The notes beneath the pieces were generated by a model. That model was not told the DNA's origin and did no database searches. It was given only the letters and a program-made list of their open reading frames with translations. Source: Williamsia deligens (lineage in GTDB: Bacteria > Actinomycetota > Actinomycetes > Mycobacteriales > Mycobacteriaceae). From it: a DNA stretch of 64,000 nt. Where the stretch lies: the NCBI RefSeq assembly GCF_024171765.1, contig NZ_JAMTCI010000004.1, positions 62,001 to 126,000 of the forward strand, read 5' to 3'. The number at the start of each line of letters is the position of its first letter. Within the stretch, counting starts at the first letter, position 1. Both the position numbers and the translations under genes were made by a program. This document shows positions 1 through 8,962 of this stretch, one piece after another.

Positions 1-157
1 CGACCGGTACGCCCTCGGCGATGTAGCGGGCCGCCAGGGCGACGATGGCGTGCGTCTTGCCCGTCCCCGCGGAGGCCTCGAGCACCGTCGTGCCCGTGGG
101 GAGCGAGTCGGCGAGGGTGAAGGGACGGGTGTCGTCGGGGGCGGTGCGCCGGGTCAT
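1..157 (-). CDS. recB: RecB, exodeoxyribonuclease V beta subunit (N-terminal fragment)
   Basis: Only the first 52 codons lie in the window; the gene runs off its left edge. The fragment carries the Walker A motif ASAGTGKT at residues 28-35, preceded by the VLEA typical of UvrD/RecB helicases. RecB is the 3'-5' helicase and nuclease subunit of RecBCD, which processes double-strand breaks. The ATG overlaps the recC stop codon as ATGA, so the two are translationally coupled. The link to recC makes the family firm; how complete the gene is beyond the edge cannot be seen. Confidence 0.9.
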   Translation of the reverse strand, partial: MTRRTAPDDTRPFTLADSLPTGTTVLEASAGTGKTHAIVALAARYIAEGVPV

Positions 158-3100
158 CGGACCGTCGTCGTCTCGTGGGCGGTCAGCGGTTGCCAGATGC
201 GGGCGGCGATGTCACGCAGATCGGCGTCCGCGGTGGCGATCTCGTCGAAACCGCCGGGGAACACGTACTGCTCGAACCGGTCGGTGTGCTCCCCGTACCG
301 GCTCTGGTACTCGGCGCGGGCGGCCTCGATCGCGGTGTCGTGGTCGGCACCGGACCCACGACGTTCGGCGTAGACCGCGGTCGCGGCGACGGGCGCGGGC
401 AACGGCTCGGTCAGTCCGCGGTCCCGCAGGGCGACGAGATCGGCCAGCAACGCCGCGGGATCGTCGGGGACCGCGAGGTCGGCGACGCTGATCCGACTGC
501 CGCGTCCGCGGCCGACGGTGCGCGCACCGATGACCTCGGGGACGGACGCGGCCGCCGCGAGCACGGTGGCCCACGCGGCGATGCGTCGCTTCGCCGACAG
601 GCGCGAGAAGGACGCGGTCACCGCCCGCAGTCCGCCGTCGCCGGGGCGCAGCGAGTCGACGGTGCCCGTGAGCCGACGGCCGTCGGGGAGAGCGACATCG
701 ACGTCGACCGTGACGCGCGGGGCCTGCGCCTCCGGCCCGGCCGCGGCCACGATCCGGTCCACGAGGTCGACGATGTCGTCGAGGGCACGGCGGCCGAACG
801 CGAAGGGCGGCAGCATCCCCCGACGGATCTCGATGTTGCGCAGGGTCGCGAGGTCGACGCCGTCGAGGCGGCGGGACAGGATGCGTTCGCCGATCCCCCA
901 CCGGTCCAGCGAGTCGAGGTCCGCCGACATGGTGTCGGGCAGGACGTCGTCGGCCTCGGGGACACCGGTGTGCAGACGCTGCCGCAGGAAGCCGCGGGTC
1001 GGGTGTTCGAGGAACGCGATGAGGTCGGTGAGGTCGACGTCTGCGCCGCGGACGTCGGCGGGCAGCGGGATCGGGGTGCGGTCGAAGGTGAGTGTCCCCT
1101 CCGACGGGCCCGTCAGCGCGCGGGCGCCGGCGAGCGCGACGGTGTCGTAGGAGAAGGGCCGGGGCGCAGCGGGATCGAGGTCTCCGCCGTCGACGGTGAA
1201 CGACGCGGGGTCGAAGGCGTGCAGTGGGTGGCGTCGGACGATCGCGTCGGGGCCGTCCGCACCCACGAGCGTGACCAGGGTGTCGACGACCTCGCTCACC
1301 GGCACCGACGGTGGCCGACGCAGTCCCGACACGGGGTCGGTCCCGGTGAAGCACACCGCCAGCCGGTCGGTCGCGGACATGATCGTGTCCAGGAGCAGCT
1401 GTCGGTCCTCGGCGCGCGGATCACGTTCCCCCACCACGGGATCGCGCCCCAGCACGTCGTCGCCGTCGGCCCGGGTGGCGCGCGGATAGGTGTCGTCGTC
1501 GAGGCCGAGGAGGACGACGGCCCGGTGCGGCACCGACCGCATGGGGACCATCGAACACACGGTGAGTTCGCCGGTGCGGAAGTTGGCGCGGGTCGGACGT
1601 GCGGCGACCATGTCGTCGAGCAGGGCGGTGACGTCCGCCCGGCGCAGGGTGAGGGTGCCCGCGTGGTCGAACGCGGTGTCGATCTCGGCGATCGCCCGGG
1701 CGGTCTGCCACGCCTGCGCGCGATCGCTCTCGGTGAGATCGGTGACGACGCGCGCCACCGCGTCCCGCCACTCGACCGCGGTGTGCACGCCGGACAGGTC
1801 GTCGACGCACCTCTCGAGGCGATCGACGAAGTCGATGAAGCGGCCCACGAGGTCCACGTCGGTGCTCTCGATGTCCGACAGTGGCAGGGCCCGGTCGATC
1901 CATCCGTCCATCTCGTCGGCGGCCACGCCCAGGGCGAGGCGGTCGACACCGGTCTCCATCGTGTTCTGGGGGAAGCCTTCCAGTCCGAACGCCGCGCGTT
2001 GCGACGGACCGAGCCCCCATCGCACACCGCCCCGTTCGAGCCAGTCGTCGATGCGGTCGAGGGCGTCGTCGTCGAAGCCGAACCGGCGCGACACCGGCTC
2101 GCGCGCGGCCAGATCCGCGATGTCCCCGGCGGTGATGCGCCCGCCCGCCAGTCCGACGACGGCGACCACGGTGTCGAGGACGGCATTGGTCGCGGCGAGC
2201 CCCCGATCGGCCAGTCGGACCCGGAGCTGGTGGGCGGGATGGGTGGTGGCGTCCTGACCGAACGACGCCGCGACGAGCGGCGCGAACAGCTCGATGTCCG
2301 GGCACATGACGATGACGTCGCGCGGGGTGAGCGTGGGGTCCTCGGCGAACATCCGCACGATCACGTCGCGGGCGACCTCGACCTGACGGGCGGGACCGTG
2401 ACAGGCGTGCACGGTCACGGTGCCGTCGGCGGACGCGGATCCCGACACCGGTGCCTCGTTCGCCTCGATCCCCGACTGCAGACGGCCCAGCAGCGTGTCC
2501 GGTCTCGGCGCGGTCAGGGGGTGGTGCACATCGGCGTCGACGACAGGCGCGAGCCGGTGGCGTGTCTCGCGCACCTCGCGGGACAGGCTGGCCGGCAACG
2601 GGTGTGGCGAGACGGCCCGTCGCAGCGAGCTCCGGCGGACCGTGTCGGAACCGGCCTCCGATCGCCAGAGGTCGTCGGACGGGTGCGGGAGGAAGACGTG
2701 GACGTCGCGGTGGGCGGCGACGGCCGAGAGCACCGCCAGCTGCTGGGTCGTCAGCCGGGTGGGCCCGAACAGCGACAGGCGCTCGGGCAGGTCGAGCACG
2801 GTGGGTTCGGCGCGGATGCGCCCGCACAGGTCGTCGAGCATCTCGGCGGGCGACGGGACACCGATCCGGTCGCGCAGGGCACGCCACACCACCGGCTGCC
2901 AGCGGAGGTCGTCGTCGATCCGCCGGGTCGCGGAGTCGGGCGCGACGATGCCGTCGTGGTCGTCACCGCGGGTCCACGCGCCGGCCATCGCGGGCCGGGA
3001 CGCCGCATACGAGCGGAAGAGACGGGCGAGGTGGTCGGCGGTGGTCCATCGACGGCCGGCACGGTGGGCGTCGACGTGCCCCTCCCCCACACCGAGGTGC

Positions 3101-3459
3101 CGGGCCAGGACCGCGCACTCCGGCAGGGACGCGCACTCGTCGAGCACGTCGACGAGGTGCCAGCGGACGCGCGCGGTGGCCCAGGGGTCGTCGGGCATGC
3201 GATGACCGCGCACGGCCGCGAGGATCCCGTCGACGAGGTCCGCCGCCGATCGGAAGTCGATGTTCGCGGCCACCCCGTCACCGCTGCCGGGGGTGGCCCC
3301 CAGGGTCTGCGCGAGACGCTGGGCGAGCCATCGCTCGACACCCTTCGCCGGCACCGCGACGACCTCGGGGGTGAACGGGTCGCCCGACGGCTGCAGCAGG
3401 ATCGACCCGAGCGCATCCGCGAGGACGTCGGTGCGAGGCGACCGGTGCAGCGTCAGCAC
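154..3459 (-). CDS. recC: RecC, exodeoxyribonuclease V gamma subunit
   Basis: A 1101-residue protein of the RecC family. It is a helicase-like subunit of RecBCD that has lost its catalytic residues and recognises Chi-type signals in the enteric enzyme. The N-terminus (LHRSPRTDVLADALGSIL) and the internal stretch VIVMCPDIELFAPLV are typical. The length fits the family (about 1,050-1,120 residues). The start is a GTG only 3 nt after the upstream thioesterase stop, and the stop overlaps recB as ATGA. The three genes therefore look like one transcript. recD is not in the window and would lie further left. A long open frame on the opposite strand is a codon-bias shadow. Confidence 0.93.
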   Translation of the reverse strand: MLTLHRSPRTDVLADALGSILLQPSGDPFTPEVVAVPAKGVERWLAQRLAQTLGATPGSGDGVAANIDFRSAADLVDGILAAVRGHRMPDDPWATARVRWHLVDVLDECASLPECAVLARHLGVGEGHVDAHRAGRRWTTADHLARLFRSYAASRPAMAGAWTRGDDHDGIVAPDSATRRIDDDLRWQPVVWRALRDRIGVPSPAEMLDDLCGRIRAEPTVLDLPERLSLFGPTRLTTQQLAVLSAVAAHRDVHVFLPHPSDDLWRSEAGSDTVRRSSLRRAVSPHPLPASLSREVRETRHRLAPVVDADVHHPLTAPRPDTLLGRLQSGIEANEAPVSGSASADGTVTVHACHGPARQVEVARDVIVRMFAEDPTLTPRDVIVMCPDIELFAPLVAASFGQDATTHPAHQLRVRLADRGLAATNAVLDTVVAVVGLAGGRITAGDIADLAAREPVSRRFGFDDDALDRIDDWLERGGVRWGLGPSQRAAFGLEGFPQNTMETGVDRLALGVAADEMDGWIDRALPLSDIESTDVDLVGRFIDFVDRLERCVDDLSGVHTAVEWRDAVARVVTDLTESDRAQAWQTARAIAEIDTAFDHAGTLTLRRADVTALLDDMVAARPTRANFRTGELTVCSMVPMRSVPHRAVVLLGLDDDTYPRATRADGDDVLGRDPVVGERDPRAEDRQLLLDTIMSATDRLAVCFTGTDPVSGLRRPPSVPVSEVVDTLVTLVGADGPDAIVRRHPLHAFDPASFTVDGGDLDPAAPRPFSYDTVALAGARALTGPSEGTLTFDRTPIPLPADVRGADVDLTDLIAFLEHPTRGFLRQRLHTGVPEADDVLPDTMSADLDSLDRWGIGERILSRRLDGVDLATLRNIEIRRGMLPPFAFGRRALDDIVDLVDRIVAAAGPEAQAPRVTVDVDVALPDGRRLTGTVDSLRPGDGGLRAVTASFSRLSAKRRIAAWATVLAAAASVPEVIGARTVGRGRGSRISVADLAVPDDPAALLADLVALRDRGLTEPLPAPVAATAVYAERRGSGADHDTAIEAARAEYQSRYGEHTDRFEQYVFPGGFDEIATADADLRDIAARIWQPLTAHETTTVR

Positions 3460-3462
3460 GGG

Positions 3463-3927
3463 TCAGGCCCGGAGGCCCGAGCGGCTGCGCAACGCCAGGG
3501 GCTCCCGTGTGCGACCGGTCATGGTGGCGACGACGGCGTCCGGGAGCGCAGACGGGCGGCCGGAGTCGTCCACGCGGACCAGTGTCGTCTCGGCCTGTGC
3601 GTACGCGGTGCCGTCGACCCCGACGAGGCGCGCCGAGAAGTCGAACGACGTGCGCCCGACCCGACTGAGCCAGACCGAGCAGGTGACGTCGTCCTCGGTG
3701 TACGGCATGGTGGCGAGGTACTCGACCTCCTGTCGCACCACGACGAGCCCACCCTCGAGCAGCTCGCGGCCGTCGCTGCCGGCCGGATCGCTCGCCAGGA
3801 GCGTGCGGGATGCGCGCACCCGCGACTCCTCGAACAACCGCGTGATCATCACGTTGTTGACGTGGTTGTTGCCGTCCATGTCGCCCCACCGCAGCTGCAG
3901 GGACACGGTCGCGACATCACTGGACAT
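3463..3927 (-). CDS. acyl-CoA thioesterase, 4HBT hotdog family
   Basis: 154 residues with the 4-hydroxybenzoyl-CoA thioesterase signature RWGDMDGNNHVNNV near residues 13-26, where the Asp is the catalytic residue of the family. It probably hydrolyses acyl-CoA esters in the cytoplasm; the natural substrate cannot be told. It lies 3 nt ahead of recC and is probably the first gene of that transcript, although the functions look unrelated. A -10-like TAGTGT ends 6 nt before the ATG, which points to a leaderless mRNA and supports this start. Confidence 0.85.
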   Translation of the reverse strand: MSSDVATVSLQLRWGDMDGNNHVNNVMITRLFEESRVRASRTLLASDPAGSDGRELLEGGLVVVRQEVEYLATMPYTEDDVTCSVWLSRVGRTSFDFSARLVGVDGTAYAQAETTLVRVDDSGRPSALPDAVVATMTGRTREPLALRSRSGLRA

Positions 3928-3933
3928 GCGGAC

Positions 3934-3939
3934 ACACTA
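3934..3939 (-). promoter_or_regulatory. -10 box of leaderless promoter (thioesterase-recC-recB)
   Basis: TAGTGT on the minus strand, followed by 6 nt and then the ATG at 3927. This spacing puts the transcription start at the A of the start codon. There is no Shine-Dalgarno sequence. Confidence 0.5.
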
Positions 3940-3978
3940 TCGACGGCCTCCGACGACCCGGTCGGCGGACGTTCGGGG

Positions 3979-5223
3979 TCAGCGGCGGCGGAACTGCAGC
4001 TGACTGACCTGGAGGTACCCGGAGGCGAAGCCCGCCTCGCAGTAGGCGAGGTAGTACTCCCACATCCGTCGGAACGTCTCGTCGAAACCGGTGCGGTCGG
4101 CGCCGCCGGTCTCCCAGGACTCGATGAACCGGTGACGCCACCGACGCAGCGTCTCGGCGTAGTGCGCGCCGAGCTCGCTGCGGTCGGTGCGGACGAGGTC
4201 CGTGTGGGCCGCGAGCGTCTCGTCGATGGCCTCCAGTGACGGGATGAGTCCGCCGGGGAAGATGTACTTCTGGATCCACCCGAACGAGCGGCGGGTGGCG
4301 CGCATCCTGCTGTGCGACATGAGGATCGCCTGGATCGCCACCGTGCCGCCGGGGGCGAGCAGCGTGTCGAGTGCGGAGAAGTAGGTGGGCCAGTACTCCT
4401 CGCCGACGGCCTCGATCATCTCGACGCTGACGATGGCGTCGAACTCGCCGGTGACGTCGCGGTAGTCCTGCAGGCGGATGTCGATGCGGTCGGTGAGACC
4501 GGCCTCGGCGATGCGGGTGCGGGCCAGCGCGAGTTGTTCGGTCGAGAGGGTGACGGTCGTGACCCGCGCGCCCCGCTGGGCGGCACGGATGGCGAGGGCA
4601 CCCCACCCGCTGCCGATCTCCAGCAGACGCGTCTCGTGCCCGACGTGGGCCATGTCGAGGACGGCGTCGATCTTGCGGAGCTGCGCCGCCTCGAGGTCCT
4701 GCCGGGCGAAGTCCTGCGACTCGTCGAACTTCGCTGCGCTGTAGGACATCGTCGGGTCGAGGAAGGACGCGAACATGTCGTTGCTGAGGTCGTAGTGGGC
4801 ACCGATGTTCCGGCGGGACCCCTCACGCGAGTTCTCGGTGGCGGCCGGGATCCGACGGTCGACGATCGCGCGGAGCTTCCAGAGCGGCTCCGGTACCAGT
4901 GATGTCATCCGCTCGGCGAACGGTGTGAGGGCCGCGCCGAGGTCGCTGCCCGGGGCAGCCCGCCAGTCACCGGCCATGTAGGCCTCGCCGAGACCGATCT
5001 TCGGGTGGTGGCTGATGCGGTCGTAGAAGGCCCTCGGGCGGACGATCTCCAGCATCTCGCTGTCCGGGCCACCCGCCCCGCGCACCGTGCCGTCGGGGAA
5101 CCGCACCCGCACGGGCGCCTTGCCGATGGCGTAGTCCATGAGCATGCGCGCGATGGGCACCTTGACGAAGGTGCCGGCCACGATCGGGCGGCGGGCGGTG
5201 AACGGATCGGCGTGTCCGGTCAT
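3979..5223 (-). CDS. ufaA1: cyclopropane-fatty-acyl-phospholipid synthase family methyltransferase (UfaA1-like)
   Basis: 414 residues. An N-terminal domain is followed by a class I SAM-dependent methyltransferase with motif I LLEIGSGWGALAIRAA. CFA synthases transfer a methylene or methyl group from SAM onto the double bond of membrane phospholipid acyl chains. The M. tuberculosis homologue UfaA1 (Rv0447c) has been linked to tuberculostearic acid. The ATG overlaps the DUF1365 stop (ATGA) and has a strong AGGAGG 7 nt upstream. The amine oxidase-DUF1365-CFA order matches Rv0449c-Rv0447c as I remember it. Whether the product is cyclopropane or 10-methyl fatty acid cannot be decided here. Confidence 0.88.
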   Translation of the reverse strand: MTGHADPFTARRPIVAGTFVKVPIARMLMDYAIGKAPVRVRFPDGTVRGAGGPDSEMLEIVRPRAFYDRISHHPKIGLGEAYMAGDWRAAPGSDLGAALTPFAERMTSLVPEPLWKLRAIVDRRIPAATENSREGSRRNIGAHYDLSNDMFASFLDPTMSYSAAKFDESQDFARQDLEAAQLRKIDAVLDMAHVGHETRLLEIGSGWGALAIRAAQRGARVTTVTLSTEQLALARTRIAEAGLTDRIDIRLQDYRDVTGEFDAIVSVEMIEAVGEEYWPTYFSALDTLLAPGGTVAIQAILMSHSRMRATRRSFGWIQKYIFPGGLIPSLEAIDETLAAHTDLVRTDRSELGAHYAETLRRWRHRFIESWETGGADRTGFDETFRRMWEYYLAYCEAGFASGYLQVSQLQFRRR

Positions 5224-5993
5224 CTCTGGACCTCCTGGGTGGGTACGTGTTCGGGTCGGGGGACGATCGGCAACCGCCGCAACCACAGCCAGACGCCGTG
5301 CACGGTGATGAGCGCGCGGGCGCGCTGGGGCATGAGGGGCATGGTGAGCACGGTCGCGAGGACCCGCGCCGGCGTCGCGCGGCGCGGTGTCCCGCCGAAC
5401 ACCGCATGGAACGGCGCCTGTCCCGGCCGCTCGAGGGTGATGGTGACCTCGACCCGGTCGCGGTCCATGCCGAAGCGCATCCGGTAGCTGCCGGAGACGT
5501 CGTTGAACGGGGACACGTAGAAGGTCTTGTCGGTGCGGGCGCGGCCGTCCCGATCGGGATGCAGGAGGTAGGCGGTTCGTTCGCCGTAGGTGTTGTGCAC
5601 CTCCGCCACGAGGCACACGACGTCCCCGTCGGGACCCAGGCACCAGAACACGCTGAGCGGGTCGAAGACGTAACCGAGGACCCGGGCGTTGGCGAGCATC
5701 AGGATGCGCGAGCCGCGCGGGAGGTCGACGCCCTGCGCTGCGGCGAACCGCTCCACGTCGGCGCGGATCGCCTCCGGTCCCCCGCCCCGCCCACCGAGGT
5801 GGTCGGCGGCACGGAAACGGGCGAACGGCCGGAGGAGACGCGGCATCTCGACAGGCGCGTCGAGGTCGACGAGCCACTGGTAGGCGCGGTGACGGAACCG
5901 GTGCGCGACGGGCTCGGTCCGGGCATGGCCGACCTCGCCGATCACCACCGCCGGCAGGTCGGGGATCGTCACGGCCGTGGACGCGGTCACCAT
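5220..5993 (-). CDS. DUF1365 family protein
   Basis: 257 residues. The family signature begins near residue 19 (GEVGHARTEPVAHRFRHRAY), and the conserved core around VLGYVFDPLSVFWC and FYVSPFNDVSGSYRMRF is present. DUF1365 has no established biochemical role. It almost always travels with a flavin amine oxidase and a CFA-synthase-type methyltransferase, as here, so a part in lipid modification is a reasonable inference. It overlaps the preceding amine oxidase gene by 7 nt and the following methyltransferase by 4 nt, so all three are coupled. The chosen ATG immediately precedes the conserved region. Confidence 0.88.
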   Translation of the reverse strand: MVTASTAVTIPDLPAVVIGEVGHARTEPVAHRFRHRAYQWLVDLDAPVEMPRLLRPFARFRAADHLGGRGGGPEAIRADVERFAAAQGVDLPRGSRILMLANARVLGYVFDPLSVFWCLGPDGDVVCLVAEVHNTYGERTAYLLHPDRDGRARTDKTFYVSPFNDVSGSYRMRFGMDRDRVEVTITLERPGQAPFHAVFGGTPRRATPARVLATVLTMPLMPQRARALITVHGVWLWLRRLPIVPRPEHVPTQEVQR

Positions 5994-7306
5994 CGGACAC
6001 CGAGACGGGCTGCGGCGGCCACCCCCGAACGACACCCGTCCTCGTGGAACCCCCACCCGTGATAGGCGCCGGCGAAAGCGGTGACGTCCGAACCGATCTC
6101 GGGCAGGGCGGTCTGCGCGGCGACGGCGGCGGGTGTGTACAGCGGGTGGGCGTAGTCCATCACCGCGATGATCGAGGCCGGGTCGATGCGATCGGTGGCG
6201 TTGAGGGTCACCAGGTAGTCGGTGTCGCCCGGGAGGTCCTGCAGGCGGTTCATCCAGTAGGTCACCACAGGCGGGCTGTCGACGCCGGGGGCGTCCGTGG
6301 GCACGAGGTAGTTCCACGACGCACGGGCGCGGGGACTGCGCGGCAGCATCGTGGTATCCGTGTGCAGTACGGCCTGATTGGGTGAGTAGCGGAACGCCGA
6401 CAGGACCGCCTTCTCGTCCGCGTCGGGATCGGCGAGCATCCCGAGAGCCTGGTCCGGGTGCGTGGCGATCACGACCTTGTCGAAGCGCTGGGTCGCCCCG
6501 TGCGCGTCGGTGACGAGCACGCCGCCCGCGGCGTCAGGGTCGGTACGACTGACACGGGTGACCGGGCACCCGGTGCGGACCTCGTCGAGGCCGGCGGCGA
6601 CACGGCGGACGTACTCGTTCGAGCCGCCGGTCACGGTGAACCACTGCGGCGAACCGGTCACCGACAGCATCCCGTGGTTGCGCAGGAAAGCGAAGAGGTA
6701 GCGGGCGGGATAGTCCAGAGCACTGCCCGTGCCCGACGACCACACGCAGGACACCAGGGGGACGGCGTAGTGACGCCGGAAGAAGGTCCCGAACCGGTGG
6801 CCGGCGAGGAAGTCGCCGAAGGTGGTCAGGTCGGTGTCGTCGGACTCGTCGAGGAATCGGGCCGCGGCGCGATGGAATTGCTTGATCTGCACGAGCATCC
6901 CGACGAACCGGGGATCGGCCAGGCGCCACGGCTGGGCGAGGATCCCGCCCGCGCCCCGTCCGCCGGCGTACTCGAGACCGCCCCGGGGATCGCGGATGCT
7001 CATGCTCATCTCGGTGGGCTGGGTGGCCACACCGAGCTCGTCGAACAGTCGACGCAGCAGCGGGTACGTCTCTTCGTTGTGGACGATGAACCCGGTGTCG
7101 ACCGCGATGTCGCCGTCGGGCCCGGGGACCTGATGGGTGTGCGCGTGGCCACCGAGTCGCGTGTCGGCCTCGAACAGCGTGACGTGGTGGGTGGACCGCA
7201 GCACGTGCGCGGCCGTGAGTCCGGAGACGCCCGACCCGACGACAGCCACCGTCGTATCGCGTCGCACCGTGTTCTCGGTGATCACCGCGTTCCTCGCCTT
7301 CCACAT
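5987..7306 (-). CDS. FAD-dependent amine oxidase/desaturase-like flavoprotein
   Basis: About 439 residues. The N-terminal Rossmann FAD-binding motif VAVVGSGVSGLTAAHVL is followed by FEADTRLGGHAHTH, typical of the flavin amine oxidase/protoporphyrinogen oxidase superfamily. It is probably a cytoplasmic or membrane-associated oxidoreductase acting with the two downstream lipid genes (homologous to Rv0449c in gene order). Two starts are possible. The ATG at 7306 has a poor Shine-Dalgarno sequence; the GTG at 7285 has AGG 6 nt upstream and begins seven residues later. The gene is divergent from the TIGR01777 gene. Confidence 0.87.
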   Translation of the reverse strand: MWKARNAVITENTVRRDTTVAVVGSGVSGLTAAHVLRSTHHVTLFEADTRLGGHAHTHQVPGPDGDIAVDTGFIVHNEETYPLLRRLFDELGVATQPTEMSMSIRDPRGGLEYAGGRGAGGILAQPWRLADPRFVGMLVQIKQFHRAAARFLDESDDTDLTTFGDFLAGHRFGTFFRRHYAVPLVSCVWSSGTGSALDYPARYLFAFLRNHGMLSVTGSPQWFTVTGGSNEYVRRVAAGLDEVRTGCPVTRVSRTDPDAAGGVLVTDAHGATQRFDKVVIATHPDQALGMLADPDADEKAVLSAFRYSPNQAVLHTDTTMLPRSPRARASWNYLVPTDAPGVDSPPVVTYWMNRLQDLPGDTDYLVTLNATDRIDPASIIAVMDYAHPLYTPAAVAAQTALPEIGSDVTAFAGAYHGWGFHEDGCRSGVAAAARLGVRW

Positions 7307-7441
7307 CGTCTCGCGTGCCGGGTCGCCCGGATAGGCGGAACGGTCTCGCACAGTATCGGCACGCGTGACCTCCCTTGTTCGGAGCCTGCCGACCCACGGA
7401 TGGGCGTGACGCTGTTCACCCGGGTCCGGACCCTCCACGCC

Positions 7442-7447
7442 TACTGT
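7442..7447 (+). promoter_or_regulatory. -10 box of leaderless promoter (TIGR01777 gene)
   Basis: TACTGT followed by 7 nt and the GTG at 7455. The position fits initiation at the start codon. It also argues against the in-frame GTG at 7446, which would overlap the hexamer. Confidence 0.55.
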
Positions 7448-7454
7448 GGAACGC

Positions 7455-8798
7455 GTGAGCATCTCCCGCACCTCGGTCGTCCCCGGCGCCATCGACGACG
7501 TGTTCGCCTGGCACGAACGTCCGGGCGCGTTCCGCCGCCTGACACCGCCCGGGTCCCCGATCGGGCTGAAGTCGGAGGCGACGTCGATCCGCGACGGCCG
7601 CGCGGTCCTCGCGCTGCCCGGCGGCATGGAGTGGGTGGCGTCCCACCTCCCGTCCGGCTACCACCCGCCGCACCAGTTCGTCGACAAGCTGACCAACCTG
7701 CCGCTGCGCCTCGTCACACCCTGGACGCACACCCACCGGTTCGAGGCGGTCGACGCCGACCACACCCGCATCATCGACCACGTCGAGACACGGGTCCCCG
7801 GGTTCGCGTTGTCGTCGATGTTCGACTACCGCCACCGCCAGCTGGCCGACGACATGACCACCCAGGCGTGGGCACGCGAGCTCGCGCCGGACCCGCTGGT
7901 CATCGGCATCACGGGAGCCTCGGGGACCATCGGTCGGTCCCTGGCCGCGCTGATGACCACCGGCGGACACCAGGTGGTCTCGCTGGTCCGACGCGACCCC
8001 TCGGGTCCCGACGAGCGCCGCTGGGATCCCGATGCCCCCGACTCCGACCTGCTCGACGGTCTCGACGTGCTGGTGCACCTGGCCGGGGCGTCGATCGCCG
8101 GCCGGTTCACCGACGGCCACGTCGCCGCGGTCCGCGACAGCCGCGTCGGACCTACCCGCCTGCTCTGCGAGGTCGTGGCCGACGCCCATGCGAGCGGCCG
8201 GGGGCCGTCGGTCGTGGTGGCCGGGTCGGCGATCGGCTACTACGGCGACGTCCGCGGCGACGAGGAACTGACCGAGACCAGCCCGCCCGGCGACGGCGTC
8301 GTGGCCGACATCGTCCGCGACTGGGAGGACGCGACCGGCCCCGCCCGTGAGGCCGGCGTCCGGGTCCCCGTCATCCGGACCGGTGTGGTGCAGGCCGCCG
8401 ACGGCGGGATGCTCGCGCTGCTGCGTCCGCTGTTCACCGCCGGCCTCGGTGGTCGCCTGGGCAACGGCCGACAGTGGCTGTCCTGGATCGGCGTCGACGA
8501 CGTGTGCGACGTCTTCTACCGCGCGGCCCTCGACGACCGGCTCGACGGTCCGGTGAACGCCGTGGCCCCGAACCCCGTGCGCAACAGCGAGTTCACCGCC
8601 ACCCTGGGGCACGTCCTGCACCGGCCCACGGTGCTGCCCGTCCCCGCGATCGCACCCGAGCTCCTGCTCACCCGCACCGGCGCCCGCTCACTGGCCCTGG
8701 CCGACCAGCGGGTCGTCCCCGGGGTCCTGACCGACCTCGGTCACACGTTCCGCATGCCCACCCTGGAGCCCGTGCTGCGTCACCAGCTCGGTCACTGA
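7455..8798 (+). CDS. SRPBCC-SDR fusion, TIGR01777 family epimerase-like protein
   Basis: 447 residues in two parts. Residues about 1-140 resemble an SRPBCC lipid-binding fold (SISRTSVVPGAIDDVFAWHERPGAF). From about 147 comes an extended-type SDR of the TIGR01777/SDR39U1 group with the nucleotide motif GITGASGTIG and conserved SAIGYYGD, ending in the DUF1731-like tail. Reaction and substrate are unknown. It is divergent from the lipid-modification cluster, and a role near it is only inference. The start is chosen on the leaderless -10 box. Confidence 0.85.
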   Translation: MSISRTSVVPGAIDDVFAWHERPGAFRRLTPPGSPIGLKSEATSIRDGRAVLALPGGMEWVASHLPSGYHPPHQFVDKLTNLPLRLVTPWTHTHRFEAVDADHTRIIDHVETRVPGFALSSMFDYRHRQLADDMTTQAWARELAPDPLVIGITGASGTIGRSLAALMTTGGHQVVSLVRRDPSGPDERRWDPDAPDSDLLDGLDVLVHLAGASIAGRFTDGHVAAVRDSRVGPTRLLCEVVADAHASGRGPSVVVAGSAIGYYGDVRGDEELTETSPPGDGVVADIVRDWEDATGPAREAGVRVPVIRTGVVQAADGGMLALLRPLFTAGLGGRLGNGRQWLSWIGVDDVCDVFYRAALDDRLDGPVNAVAPNPVRNSEFTATLGHVLHRPTVLPVPAIAPELLLTRTGARSLALADQRVVPGVLTDLGHTFRMPTLEPVLRHQLGH

Positions 8799-8848
8799 TC
8801 GACGGCGTCGCCCCACGGACGTCGGGCGCGGAAAGGCCGACGCCCGGA

Positions 8849-8865
8849 GGTCGTGCGACACGACC
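8849..8865. terminator. short hairpin, possible terminator after the TIGR01777 gene
   Basis: Arms GGTCGTG and CACGACC, 7 bp and perfect, around a 3-nt loop, 50 bp after the stop codon. There is no T-tract, as is usual in these genomes. The evidence is weak. Confidence 0.25.
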
Positions 8866-8897
8866 GACAAGGCGTGTCTCCCACGCCCTCGCCCCCT

Positions 8898-8903
8898 TAG
8901 GAT
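8898..8903 (+). promoter_or_regulatory. -10 box candidate for the GNAT gene
   Basis: TAGGAT about 60 bp before the proposed translation start. A transcript beginning near 8910 would include the GGGAGG at 8951-8956. No clear -35 is seen. Confidence 0.35.
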
Positions 8904-8962
8904 GAACGCACTTCACGGGCGTCCGGCGGGCGGTCGCCCCGTCGCCGGGCGGGAGGTGCGCC

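Noticed and set aside
175-4239. 1354-codon open frame on the plus strand opposite recC and the thioesterase
   Set aside because: No recognisable domain and it lies antisense to well-conserved genes. High third-position GC leaves such shadow frames open.
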